Shown piece by piece: positions 44,701 through 53,800 of a stretch of 64,000 nucleotides of DNA. The stretch is taken from contig JAYQNS010000003.1 in NCBI GenBank assembly GCA_038144425.1, positions 682,001 through 746,000 on the forward strand, written 5' to 3'. Position 1 is the stretch's first letter. Every line of letters starts with the position of its first letter. The notes below the pieces were generated by a model, which saw only the letters and a list, made by a program, of their open reading frames with translations, was not told where the DNA came from and did no database searches. The translations under genes and the position numbers were made by a program. The stretch comes from Salivita marina (lineage in GTDB: Bacteria; Pseudomonadota; Gammaproteobacteria; Pseudomonadales; Azotimanducaceae).

Positions 44701-45340
44701 CACTCACGGCCGCAAGGGTAGGACCCAGCACGGGGTGATCCTCGAGGCGGGGCAAATCCTCCGGACCGTCGATGTCGTACAGGCTAGGGAGGCGGGTCCA
44801 CGCTCGTCCAAGCTCAGCTAAGCGCCTGGCTGTTTCGTCCATCACAGAAGGCGTGCTCCAAGGCATGGCGGCGAAGAGCTCGGGGTCGAGGCGGCGAGTC
44901 GCAATCACCCCATAGCCGCCATCCTCGGCAGGGGCGAACGCATAGTCACTGCCCGTGCGCAGCGCGGCGGCCGCCGCCAGGAGGTGGGCTGGCTTGAGGC
45001 CCGCCAGATCCGTCCCCAGCAGTATGGGCAAGGCTCCCGCTTTGAGGGTGTCCCCCAGGGCCCGAGCCATGCGATCCCCGAGGTCCCCGGGGCCCTGGCT
45101 AACGAGCGTTGCCCCAAGCGCCGCCCCGAGGGCGGAGAGCGCAGCCCCGGGACGAGCGCCGGCGTAGGCTAGGGTCAGAGGGCCAAGCTTTGCCTCTTGG
45201 CACACCCTCACCACGTAGCGCAGCAGCGCCTCGTAAAGCCGCAGCGCGCCCTCAGCGCCCAGGGCCGGTTCGAGGCGAGTTTTCACCGTTCCCCGCACCA
45301 GGGGGCGAGCGAAGAGAATCACCCGAAGCGGGGCACTCAC
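44684..45340 (-). CDS. TIGR04282-type nucleotidyl/glycosyltransferase
   Basis: A 218-residue cytosolic protein of the family named 'arsenosugar biosynthesis glycosyltransferase' (TIGR04282, CofC/GTA-like fold). It starts with a GTG overlapping the upstream stop (GTGA). The motif LFARPLVRGTVKTRLEPALG is the typical nucleotide-binding start, then LLGTDLAGLKPAHL and FAPAEDGGYGVIATRR. The family name reflects gene context in some genomes; here no arsenic genes are nearby, so the sugar acceptor is open. It pairs with the TIGR04283 gene. Confidence 0.85.
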   Translation of the reverse strand: MSAPLRVILFARPLVRGTVKTRLEPALGAEGALRLYEALLRYVVRVCQEAKLGPLTLAYAGARPGAALSALGAALGATLVSQGPGDLGDRMARALGDTLKAGALPILLGTDLAGLKPAHLLAAAAALRTGSDYAFAPAEDGGYGVIATRRLDPELFAAMPWSTPSVMDETARRLAELGRAWTRLPSLYDIDGPEDLPRLEDHPVLGPTLAAVSDVSPS

Positions 45341-46035
45341 GTCGAATCGCTGGCGCGGTAGCGCGCCGCCAGACCGGTAGGATCGGCCCCGCGGAAATAG
45401 GCCCAGCGCAGGCGCCACATCAGCAGCACCGTTTTCCATACGCCGTGGCTTTCCCAGCGGCGGCCATCGGTGCGCAGGCGCTTTCTGAGGCACAGGGGCG
45501 GGCCCTGGGTGGCCTTCAATGCCTTAGCCAGGGCAAGGTCTTCCATCAGTGGTAGGAGGGGCACACCCCCCGCGGCGGCCAAAGCGTCCCGGGTCACAAA
45601 GAGCCCCTGATCCCCCGTGCCCAAGCCGGAGAGGCGCGAGCGGAGATTGATCATGCGCCCAATGAGCGCCAAAGCTGGATGGCGCCCCAGAATGCGGAGC
45701 GAAAAAAAACCCCAGCGCCGCCGGTGTTCTGCCAGCCCGGACAGCAGATGAAGATCGCTCACCGCCTCGATGGTGCTATCCGCATGAAGAAACCAGAGCA
45801 CAGCCCCCTTCGCGGCTTCAGCACCCCGGGCCAGCTGCGGGCCTCGACCGCCCTCCGCTCGCAGCACGGTCACCCCATGCCCTTCGGCGAGGGCCACCGT
45901 TTCATCCTCGCTGCCCCCATCCACCACCAGCACCTCCGCCCCTCGATCGCGAGCCGGCGCGAGGGCTCGCAGCAGGCTGGGCAGATTCCGCGCTTCGTTT
46001 AGGGTCGGAATGATGATGGACAGGGGCGGCACCAT
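45337..46035 (-). CDS. TIGR04283-type family 2 glycosyltransferase
   Basis: A 232-residue GT-A fold transferase. It begins PPLSIIIPTLNEARNLPSLL and has VVDGGSEDETVALAE, the DxD-like segment FLHADS, MEDLALAKALK and LRTDGRRWE, all typical of family 2 enzymes of the TIGR04283 group. It starts 2 bases after the DUF481 stop and overlaps the TIGR04282 gene. Paired TIGR04282/TIGR04283 genes are common in proteobacteria and cyanobacteria and need not imply arsenosugars. Confidence 0.88.
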   Translation of the reverse strand: MVPPLSIIIPTLNEARNLPSLLRALAPARDRGAEVLVVDGGSEDETVALAEGHGVTVLRAEGGRGPQLARGAEAAKGAVLWFLHADSTIEAVSDLHLLSGLAEHRRRWGFFSLRILGRHPALALIGRMINLRSRLSGLGTGDQGLFVTRDALAAAGGVPLLPLMEDLALAKALKATQGPPLCLRKRLRTDGRRWESHGVWKTVLLMWRLRWAYFRGADPTGLAARYRASDST

Positions 46036-46037
46036 GG

Positions 46038-46756
46038 CTAGCGCTGGGGTCGCCAGACCAGATTGATGGTGGTGAGCGTATCAAGCTTCTCCTTATCGCC
46101 GATCACCTGGGAGTTCCGGCGTAGCTGGTAGGCGGCCTTCAGCGCGAGGGATTCGTTGATATCTACGGCAATCCCCAGTTCGTTCTGTAGGAAGGTGTTG
46201 TCCGTACCCGTTTCCAGCAGCGTCGCGTTGTAGAGCTGCGCCGTCGCGCTCAGGGTTCGGGTGTAACGCCCCTGAGCCCGGCCAATAAGGTTCGTATCGT
46301 CGCTTTCCCCCCGGGGCTGAGCCCGGCGAATGCCCGGCCCCACTTCCAGCCGAAGGGTTTGGTCCGCATCCGCGATGGGGCGAAACCCGTAGGCGACGGA
46401 AACGCTGCCCTGCGACTTAAAGGCGGAAAAGTCGTCGCGCTCATAGCGAAGGGCCGAAGCGAGGAAAGTCTCGGGGCCGAGATCCCGGCGCGCCGTGCCC
46501 GCGACTTCATAGCGCTCGGCGCTTGTTTCCCCGCTGTTTTCCCCCCGCAGGCCAGAAACGTGGGCCTCCCCTCCCAGCCTTCATAGCGCCCTTCCACGGC
46601 AAGCTTGCCGTTGATGGTGGTGGCTTCCGAGTTCCCCGTGGTGTTCACGAAGCCGAGCTCCCCGGAGGGGGTCCAGCCGGCGTCGCCGCTTAGCGCAGCA
46701 GGTGATGCGCCTAGGGTGGCACTGAAAAGGGCTGTGCCCCACAGCCAACGATTCAT
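46038..46756 (-). CDS. DUF481 outer-membrane beta-barrel protein (frameshifted as given)
   Basis: Predicted outer-membrane protein of the YdiY-like DUF481 family. The N-terminal signal peptide (LWGTALFSATLGASPAALS) is followed by GWTPSGELGFVNTTGNSEA, a family hallmark. The frame breaks at the C4 run at 46568-46571. One extra base restores EGWEGEAHVSGLRGENSGET and continues through VAYGFRPIADAD and LEVGPGIRRAQPRGESDD to a barrel-like end (INLVWRPQR), 239 residues in all. Alternating hydrophobic strands fit a small barrel. The function is unknown. It is the most upstream gene of a long leftward run that leads to the ccm operon. Confidence 0.82.
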
Positions 46757-46952
46757 GGGAAGTCCTCTTGGGTGACGTAGGCGGCGCTTAAGGCCGAAAT
46801 AATGCGCCGGAAATTATGCCCAGGGCGAACGCTTGATAACAGGGCTCGGGGCCGTGGACAGGCCCCAGTTGCTGCCTTAGGCTCAAGGGGCGTGGCCAAA
46901 AGAGCAAAAAAGCCAGGGGCCGCGCAGGAAATGCCTCTGGGGAGGGGATAAA

Positions 46953-47173
46953 ATGGAGAAGGCACACCTTCGGGTGCTGGCCGCCGTGGTTGCGAGCGCA
47001 ACCCTGGCCGGCTGCGCTACCCCGGGCCCATCGAACAGGCCCATCTCAGCCAAATACGCTACCTGCGAGAGCAGTGTATGAATCGCATGGCCAGCACGCG
47101 ACAGCCCTCGCCGCTGCTGCGGGTCTCGGCGATTCACCAGTGCAACGCCTGGTCCCGATCGAAGGTGCTCTAA
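46953..47173 (+). CDS. Small lipoprotein of unknown function (frameshifted as given)
   Basis: The ATG at 46953 follows GGGGAGGGGATAAA, an excellent ribosome binding site, and begins a signal peptide with lipobox (LRVLAAVVASATLAGC). As written the frame ends soon after. One extra base in the C4/G3 run at 47020-47026 gives ATPGPIEQAHLSQIRYLREQ and then CMNRM and SAIHQCNAWSRSKVL, a 73-residue lipoprotein with two further Cys. I do not recognise the family. It converges on the tRNA gene. Confidence 0.65.
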
Positions 47174-47202
47174 GACGATGCGCTAGGCCTAGGGGCAAGG
47201 GC

Positions 47203-47277
47203 TGGTAGGGCGACCAGGAATCGAACCTGGAACTACTCCTTAGGAGGGAGTCGTTATATCCATTTAACTACCGCCCC
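47203..47277 (-). tRNA. tRNA-Arg (anticodon CCT)
   Basis: A 75-base tRNA on the minus strand including an encoded 3' CCA (47203-47205). The acceptor stem is GGGGCGG paired with TCGCCCT, with two G-U pairs. The anticodon arm ACTCC-CTCCTAA-GGAGT gives anticodon CCT (codon AGG), and the T arm CCAGG-TTCGATT-CCTGG is canonical. It reads the rare Arg codon AGG. Confidence 0.95.
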
Positions 47278-47288
47278 AGCCGTGGCCA

Positions 47289-47297
47289 AGGATAGCA
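47289..47297 (-). promoter_or_regulatory. Extended -10 element of the tRNA-Arg gene
   Basis: On the minus strand TGC-TATCCT ends 11 bases before the tRNA 5' end, a good position for a short leader. A clear -35 is not seen about 17 bases further upstream, so recognition may depend on the extended TG. Confidence 0.45.
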
Positions 47298-47330
47298 ACC
47301 TCGGCCAGGGAAGACAGCGCGCTTGACCCC

Positions 47331-48493
47331 TTAGGTCGAGGGCGTAGACGGCGTAGAGACCGTCGGGGTAGACGGCGTAGAGACCGTAGTCGGGGTAGAC
47401 GGCGTAGAGACCGTCGTCGGGGTCGACGGCGTAGAAACCGTAGTCGGGGTCGACGGCGTTGTCGACTCGCTTCCGTCGTCGCCTTGACCACCGTCAGTGC
47501 CACCGTCATCTAAGCCACCTGCCGGTGGATCGTCATCATCGCCCCCAGCGGCCGCTACGGAAGCAACGGCTACCGCGGCCAGGCCCGCAGCCACAGCGGT
47601 CGCGGCGGAAATCCCGGCGATCGCGCCCGCAGCCCCCGCGGCGCCTGCCGCGCCCGCCGCCCCAGCAGCCCCTGCGGCGGAACCGGCGCCTGATGCCCCC
47701 GCAGCGCCGCCTCCGCCAGCAGCGCCACCTCCGCCCGCGGCGGAACCCCCGCCTCCAGACGGTCCAGCTGATCCACCCTCGGCCGCCGATGCCCCTTCCT
47801 GACCCGTGCCGCCCCCTCCCCGGCAGCTGCCGGCGGCGGCCCTAACTCCAGGCTGAGGAAGCGATCAAGTCCGACGGGAACCACGGCTATTCCCTGCGGC
47901 GCAGCCGTCAGGGACACCACCCGAGCGAACTGGAAAGGCTGATTAACCCCTAAGGTGAGGGAGCCGGCGCTGTTTTCCAAGGCGATGAGCCCTTCCTGCA
48001 CCCCCGCGACCACTTCCGGTGCACCCGAGACTTCGACCAAGCCAAGGGCATAATCCGTGCCTCGAACCCCTAGCACCGCGAAAGGTGTGGCGACCCGATA
48101 GGCACTGGGCGCCGCTCGAGCAATTGCCCCCGTCGCGGAGCGAAAGCCGCCCTCGAGGAGCTCCGCCTCAAACTGCTCACCCCCCGCGACATCGCTGTAG
48201 GCCTGCAGGTTCAGCGCAGAACTCTCCGCAAGAGTAAGGAGGGCTCCGTCATCAAAGCGAAGCCTAAGCTCGCTTCCCGCAAGGGTCCTTAAGGTCTCTC
48301 CGGCCTCGAAACGCGCCCCCTCTCGAAGAAGCCGCCGCGCCCCGGTCCCATCGACCGCCGCGGCCCGCCCCTGAAGGTAGACCACCTCCCCGATTTCCGA
48401 GGCGGCCTTAGCCAATCCCGCCCCTCCAAGGATGAGAACCCCGAGGACCCAGGGCAGGCCTTCTCTACGAATCATCGACAACATGGTCAGCAT
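47331..48493 (-). CDS. Secreted FecR-domain protein with Gly/Ala-rich and Thr/Pro-repeat tail (frameshifted as given)
   Basis: A signal peptide (LPWVLGVLILGGAGLAKA) is followed by a FecR-type domain: EIGEVVYLQGRAAAV, REGARFEAGETLRTL, LRLRFDDGALLTLAESS and VATPFAVLGVRGTDYAL. The frame breaks in the G-rich stretch at 47812-47821. One added base gives a Gly/Ser then Gly/Ala low-complexity region, a hydrophobic Ala/Val segment (AAGLAAVAVASVAAAG), an acidic patch (GGDDDD) and a Thr/Pro/Ser repeat tail, 387 residues in total. No sigma factor or anti-sigma transmembrane helix precedes the FecR domain, so this is a stand-alone surface or periplasmic FecR protein rather than a FecR regulator. Confidence 0.75.
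47334..47463 (-). repeat. 27-bp tandem repeat coding for TVSTPSTPT units
   Basis: At least three 27-bp units and one shortened 24-bp unit encode nine-residue blocks of the type TVSTPSTPT at the C-terminus of the FecR protein. The DNA copies differ at a few bases (GTAGACGGCG versus GTCGACGGCG; AGAGACC versus AGAAACC). Such arrays vary in copy number by slippage and make flexible, possibly glycosylated tails. Confidence 0.8.
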
Positions 48494-48598
48494 TCCCTTG
48501 CTTCCTAATATTTTGCCCCTTCTAAGCTACCGCAGCGGCCCGGAGGAAGGCCAGCGCTTGTGTTAGCCTAGCTTAACGAGTGTAGGGAGACAGCCGTC

Positions 48599-49047
48599 AT
48601 GAGCACCGCAGCCACCTCGCCCCTGACCCTTAACTGGCGCTGTAAGCACAGCTGGCGCCGGGCCTCGGTCAACACCAGCTGGTGCTTGCTGGGCTGCTCC
48701 ATCGGGGATATGGGGACGATCGCCGCTTTCCAGCTTGGGGGATGGCCCTGGGACCCCTTGGCCATCATGGCGTTGGCCATGGTGAACGGCCTTCTCACGT
48801 CCATTGCCCTAGAAACGGTCATCCTCAGCCGGCAAATGGCCCTCAACCTCGCGCTAAAAACCGCCCTGGGGATGTCGCTCATTTCCATGCTGGCCATGGA
48901 GGCCGCCATGAACCTCGTGGACCTCGCCATCACCGGTGGCGCTCAGCTCAGCGTCGTGGCCGTTCCCTTCATGCTGGCCGCGGGCTTTTTAGCCCCCTGC
49001 CCTACAACTATTGGCGCCTCAAGGCCCTCGGAAAGGCCTGCCATTGA
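48599..49047 (+). CDS. DUF4396 membrane protein (frameshifted as given)
   Basis: A four-helix-type inner-membrane protein of the DUF4396 family. The cytoplasmic start LNWRCKHSWRRASVNTSWCLLGC is followed by hydrophobic segments with conserved polar residues (CSIGDMGTIAAFQL, NGLLTSIALETVILS, MSLISMLAMEAAMNLVD). The frame breaks at the C5 run 48993-48997. One added C restores FLAPLPYNYWRLKALGKACH and a stop that overlaps the next gene's ATG (TGATG), giving 149 residues. The Cys/His/Met content and the GCSIGD motif suggest a metal link, which is inference. Confidence 0.8.
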
Positions 49048-49394
49048 TGAAACGGCTTTCCCTTGCGCTCCTTACCCTCGCTCTGAGCAGCCAGAGCGCC
49101 GCCGAAGGGCTCGCCCTGAACCCCGAGCCCCTAGAACGCTCCGCGCTTGGCGGCCTAACCTGTGCCCGGGTGCTCGAACTCCATGCAGAGGAAAACCCCG
49201 CCGCCCGAGTTCAGCTGGGGTCGCTCTTCATGGGCTTTGTGGCCGCTCTAAACGCCACCACTGGCGAGCGGCTCGGGGAAAGCCTCGATGGAGACGGTTA
49301 CTACGTGGCGCTGGTGAACACCTGTTCTCGGAACGGTCGTCTCAGCCTTGCGGAGGGCCTCATCAAAGCCTACCAGGCCCTTCAAGGCCGCTGA
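49047..49394 (+). CDS. Small secreted protein, HdeA/HdeB-like
   Basis: A 115-residue exported protein starting MKRLSLALLTLALSSQSAAEG, a clear signal peptide. The mature part has two cysteines, in LTCARVLEL and LVNTCSRNG, with a helical middle (GSLFMGFVAALNATTG). The Cys spacing and the 'FVAALN' block resemble the acid-stress chaperone HdeA/HdeB fold, with the disulfide joining the ends. The match is by eye, and another small periplasmic family is possible. It is coupled to the DUF4396 gene. Confidence 0.6.
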   Translation: MKRLSLALLTLALSSQSAAEGLALNPEPLERSALGGLTCARVLELHAEENPAARVQLGSLFMGFVAALNATTGERLGESLDGDGYYVALVNTCSRNGRLSLAEGLIKAYQALQGR

Positions 49395-49400
49395 GCTCGC

Positions 49401-52400
49401 CTAGTGGCGCTCGGGCTGGGCATCGGCCATAGCCTCGAGCGTCTGGGTAACGGCTTCCGGACTCCGAGTATGGGGCGCGAGCAGACGGTAAAAGGTGGGC
49501 ACCACGCCCAAGGTCAGCACGGTCGAAAAGAACACGCCCGCGAAGACCACCACGCCAATGGCCATGCGGCTCTCCGCCCCAGCGCCGCCGCCGAGGATCA
49601 GGGGCAGTACCCCAATCACCGTGGAGATGGACGTCATTACGATGGGCCGGAGGCGCAGCCGCGCCGCTTCCTTGATGGCCTCCTCCACCGAAGCCCCCGC
49701 GTCGCGTAGCTGATTTGCAAACTCCACGATCAAAATGCCGTTCTTCGCGGCCAGCCCCACCATCATGACGATTCCGATCTGGCTGTAGATATTCAGCGAA
49801 CCTCCGCTCAGCTCCAAACCCAGGAGCGCCCCCACCACCGCCAGGGGGACGGTAAGCATGATGACGAGGGGGTGAATGAAGCTCTCGAACTGCGCCGCCA
49901 GCACCAGGAAGACCACGAGCAGGGCAAGGCTGAAGGTGACGAGCACGCTACTGGAGGATTCCTGGAGTTCCCGGGACTGGCCCTTGTAGTCGATACGGGC
50001 TTCCGTGGGGAGGGTCTCTTCGGCGATGCCCCTTAGGAAGGTGAGGGCCTCCCCAAGGGTGTAGCCCGGGGCCAGATTTGCAGAAATAGTGATGCTGCGC
50101 AGGCGGTTGAAGCGGTTGAGGGTGGCTGCGTCGGCGCCTTCAGAAACGGTCACCAAGGAGGATAGGGGCACGAGCTCCCCGCTTTTTGCAGCCCGCACGT
50201 ACAGGTTTTCGATATCCCCGGAGTACGTCGGTCCGCGTCCTCGGCCTGGAGGATGACGTCGTATTCCTCTCCGCGATCAAGGTAGGTGGTGACCCGGCGC
50301 GAGCCCAGCATGGTCTCGAGGGTTCGCCCGACCTCGGAAACGGACACCCCCAGGTCAGCGGCTCGGTTTCGATCCACTTGAATCAGAAGCTGGGGCTTTA
50401 CCTCTTTGTAGTCCGCATCAAGGTTTAAGAGCCTGGGGTTTTCCGATGCCTTCGCCAGGAAGGCATCCCGCCATTCGGCGAGGGCCTCGTAGGTATCTCC
50501 GCCGAGCACAAATTGCACGGGCGTAGAAAAGCCCCGCTGCCCCAGGGCCGCGGGCTGTATGGGAAAGGCGCGCACCCCCGGCATCCCCATCAGGGAAGGA
50601 AAGAGGCCTCCGACAATTTCCTGAGTGCTGCGCTCACGCTGATCCCAGTTCTCCAGGGAGACGATGGCGATGGAGTTATTGACCGAAGCGCCGGAGCCAA
50701 AGAGTGGCGTGCTGATCAGCACTCGGTAGGCCTCTCCCTTGTCCAGCAGCGGCAAAAGCACATTCTCCATATCCCGGGCGTAGCGCTGGGTGTACTCGAA
50801 GCTGGCGCCCTCGGGCGCATTCATAATTACGAAAAAGCTCGATCGATCCTCCGTCGGAGCGTACTCCTGGGGCAGGCTCGTAAAGAGCTGCCATCCCCCG
50901 GCAACGACGGCCAGGAGAAAGCCCGAGACCCAGAGGGGTCGCCGAATCAGCCCTCCAAGGGAATGGCTGTAGGTCCTCGAAAAGAGGCTAAAGGCTTGGT
51001 CCACGAGGGCTGCAGGACCCGCTCGTTCCCTGGCCGGGCGTAGCAGCTTCGACGCCGCCATGGGCACGAGGGTGAGCGCCACGAGGCTTGAAAAGCAGAC
51101 GGCGCCGGCGATAGCCAGGGAGAATTCAGAAAATAGCCTGCCAAGATTCCCCTCCATGAACGCGATGGGCACAAAGACCGCAACCAGCACCAGGGTGGTG
51201 GCAATCACCGCAAAGCCCACCTGCCGGGCGCCCCGGTAGGCCGCGAGGAGCGGCGGCTCCCCGGCTTCGACGCGGCGATAGACGTTCTCCAGCACCACAA
51301 TGGCATCGTCGACCACCAAACCAATGGAAAGCACCAGGGCCAAAAGGGTCAGGAGGTTCACGGAGAAACCCATGGCCCAGAGCACGATGAAGGCCGCGGT
51401 AAGGGAGACGGGAACGGTAAGCGCCGGCACCAGCATGGCCCGGAAGCTGCCAAGAAATAGGTAGATCACGAGCACCACGAGCCCCGTGGCGACCAGGAGG
51501 GTTTTGTAGACTTCGAAGATGGCTTGCTCGATGTAGATCGAAGCGTCATAGCCCGCAACGATCTCCATACCCTCGGGGAGCCCCGAGCTCATGCGGGCCA
51601 GCTCAGCCTTCACACTTCGGGCCGTGTCGAGCACGTTAGCCTTCGCCTGCGCCGATACCCCGAGGCCGATCGTAGGAACACCATTCGCCCGCAGCTCAGA
51701 GCGGTCATTCGCCGGACCCACCTCTACCCGGGCAACGTCCCCGAGGCGCACCAGGTAGCCATCGCTGCCCTGGCGCAGCACGAGGGCCGCAAAGTCCCCC
51801 GCCGTGCTATAGCTTCGCTCTACCCGTACGGTGAATTCCCGTTCGAAGGACTCCACGGTTCCCGCGGGGAGCTCAACGTTTTCCCGGCGCAGGGCCGCCT
51901 CCACGTCGAGAACGGTCAGCCCCCGGGCCGCCAGGGCCTGGCGATCGAGCCACACCCGCATGGCGTATTCCCGCTCCCCGCCGATGCGCACGCTGGCCAC
52001 TCCGGACACCATGGCCAGCCGATCCTGCACAAAGCGCCGGGCATAGTCGGACAGCTCGAGCTGGCTCAAGCGATCGCTTGAGAGGGATAGCCACATAATC
52101 TGCTGGGTATTCGCGTCGGCCTTGGCGATCTCCGGCGGGTCCGCCTCCTCCGGAAGCCGATCCACGGTGCGGGCCACCCGATCGCGGACGTCGTTCGCCG
52201 CAGCATCAATGTCCCGCTCCACCTCGAATTCCACAGTCACCTGGGACCTCCCATCCCGGCTGGCGGAGCTGATGGTGCGGATCCCCTCGATGCCGGCAAT
52301 GGCGTCCTCGACGAGCTGGGTAATCTTGGTTTCCACCACCTGCGCTGAGGCCCCGGGGTAGCGCGTTTCCACGGACACGATGGGGGGATTGATATCCGGA

Positions 52401-52510
52401 TATTCCCGCAGGGGTAGGCGGTCAAAGGAGAGCAGCCCAAAGGCAATGAGCAGCAGGCTCAACACCGCCGCGAAGACCGGCCGGCGGACGGAGAGGTCCG
52501 AGAGCATCAT
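49401..52510 (-). CDS. RND efflux transporter, HAE-1 family (frameshifted as given)
   Basis: Inner-membrane proton-driven drug efflux pump that would work with the upstream adaptor and an unlinked TolC-type channel. It starts MMLSDLSVRRPVFAAVLSLL and has the TM4 proton-relay Asp pair in LSIGLVVDDAIVVLENVYR, the porter domain LPREYPDINPP-like start (RLPLREYPDINPPIVSVET) and the second membrane half with IGIVMMVGLAAKNGILIVEF. The frame breaks at the C4 run 50216-50219. One added base joins RRTPG to DIENLYVRAAKSGELVPL and gives 1036 residues, the standard length. As written it would be called as two truncated proteins. It overlaps the adaptor gene by 4 bases. Confidence 0.9.
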
Positions 52511-53646
52511 GGCGAGGGCACTCCGCGGGGCCGAAGGCGATCGGCGGCGGTCACCGTTTCCACGATTCGTACCGGGGCACCAGAGCGCAGCCGCGCAGCG
52601 CCCTCAATGACGAGCCTATCCCCCTCTTCCACGCCGCCGGTGAGCTCCACGATGCCGGGACGGCGCACGCCCAGGGTGACGGGAACGATGTCGGCCACGC
52701 CATCGCGCACGCGATAAACCTGCTGCGTGGATCCGCGGGGCACGAGGGCAGACTCGAGCACCATCAGGCTTTCCCGGGCGTCGCGCACTAAGTCGACGGT
52801 CAGGAGCATGCCGGGACGCAGGCGCCGATCTTCGTTGGCAATGGCGGCCCGCACCGCAACGGCCCGGGTAACAGGATCAACCCGGGGGCTAAGGAACGTG
52901 ACCACCCCAGCAAAGGGCGCATCCCCGTAGGCCGTGGAACGGGCCGTGACCTCTGCGCCCACCCGCAGGGCCGTGAGGAACGATTCGGGGATCGAAAACT
53001 CAAGCTTGATGGGGTCAACGTCGTCCAAGGTGGTGATCACGCTACCGGGACTCACCTGCGCCCCGAGGCTGACGGCGCGCCGCCCCAGCACGCCGGTGAA
53101 GGGCGCGCGAATTTCCCGGTCCGCGAGGCGGGCGAGCGCCCCATCCACGCGAGCTTCCGCGCCCGCTACCCGCGCGGCTTGTTCATCCCGCAAAGACTGA
53201 GCCGTGGCATTGGTCTTCACCAAGGCGTCCAAGCGGGCCAGCTGCTGGCGCTGATCATCTAAATTCGCCCGGGCTTCCGCCAGAGCCGCTCGTTCCTCCA
53301 CCGCATCGAGGCGCAGGAGCACGGCGCCGGCGTCCACGAAATCTCCTTCCTCAAAGAGGATCTCCACCACCCGGTCCGCCACCGTGGCGGTCACCAGGAT
53401 GGATTCGTCCGCCCCGGCCGTGCCCACGGCGGCGAGCGTATCCTCAAAGGGTGCCCGTGCCACGGCGGAAACCACGACGGGGGTGGCCCCACCGCGCCGC
53501 GACGGCGCGCTGCCACCGGCCTTGGCGTCATCCTCCAGGAAGCTGAGAAGGCCCAGTCCGTAGGCAACGCCTCCCAGCGCCACCACCGCGAGCACCCCAC
53601 GAAGCCAAACAGGCATAGGCACATCATCCGTTAAGTAAGAGGACAT
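52507..53646 (-). CDS. RND efflux periplasmic adaptor (membrane fusion protein)
   Basis: A 379-residue adaptor with an N-terminal membrane anchor (LRGVLAVVALGGVAYGLGLL). It has the barrel-sandwich/lipoyl half-motifs (LFEEGDFVDAGAVLLRLD and APFTGVLGRRAVSLGAQVSPGS), an alpha hairpin of about 75 residues, the beta-barrel (GAEVTARSTAYGDAPFAGVV) and a membrane-proximal domain. The start is uncertain: ATG at 53646 or at 53616, neither with a strong ribosome binding site. It is transcribed leftward with the transporter, and no regulator or outer-membrane channel gene is adjacent. Confidence 0.9.
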   Translation of the reverse strand: MSSYLTDDVPMPVWLRGVLAVVALGGVAYGLGLLSFLEDDAKAGGSAPSRRGGATPVVVSAVARAPFEDTLAAVGTAGADESILVTATVADRVVEILFEEGDFVDAGAVLLRLDAVEERAALAEARANLDDQRQQLARLDALVKTNATAQSLRDEQAARVAGAEARVDGALARLADREIRAPFTGVLGRRAVSLGAQVSPGSVITTLDDVDPIKLEFSIPESFLTALRVGAEVTARSTAYGDAPFAGVVTFLSPRVDPVTRAVAVRAAIANEDRRLRPGMLLTVDLVRDARESLMVLESALVPRGSTQQVYRVRDGVADIVPVTLGVRRPGIVELTGGVEEGDRLVIEGAARLRSGAPVRIVETVTAADRLRPRGVPSP

Positions 53647-53728
53647 CAATTCTTACCAGCATTTTGGGCAGCCAGCCCGGCGATTGCCAGCGCTTCAGCG
53701 ATGCCAAAAAAGGAGAAAAAGCGCGACC

Positions 53729-53757
53729 TTGGGGCGTCCCCAGGGCCCTGCTAGACT
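53729..53757 (+). promoter_or_regulatory. Candidate sigma-70 promoter of the FemAB-like gene
   Basis: TTGGGG (53729-53734) and TAGACT (53752-53757) are separated by exactly 17 bases, and the -10 carries an extended TGC. It lies 43 bases before the GTG start. The -35 match is poor, so the extended -10 would matter. Confidence 0.4.
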
Positions 53758-53800
53758 CCTCGCCTCGGGCGCCCCCTTCCCCACGCCTTAAGGAGTGTTT

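Noticed and set aside
46753..47001. Leftward 82-residue open frame overlapping the small lipoprotein
   Set aside because: It has no ribosome binding site or recognisable sequence, and the plus-strand lipoprotein has a strong ribosome binding site and lipobox in the same place.
47334..47463. CRISPR-like array
   Set aside because: The regularly spaced repeats have no unique spacers, are 27 bases including the variable part, and are in frame within the FecR protein as Thr/Pro repeats.
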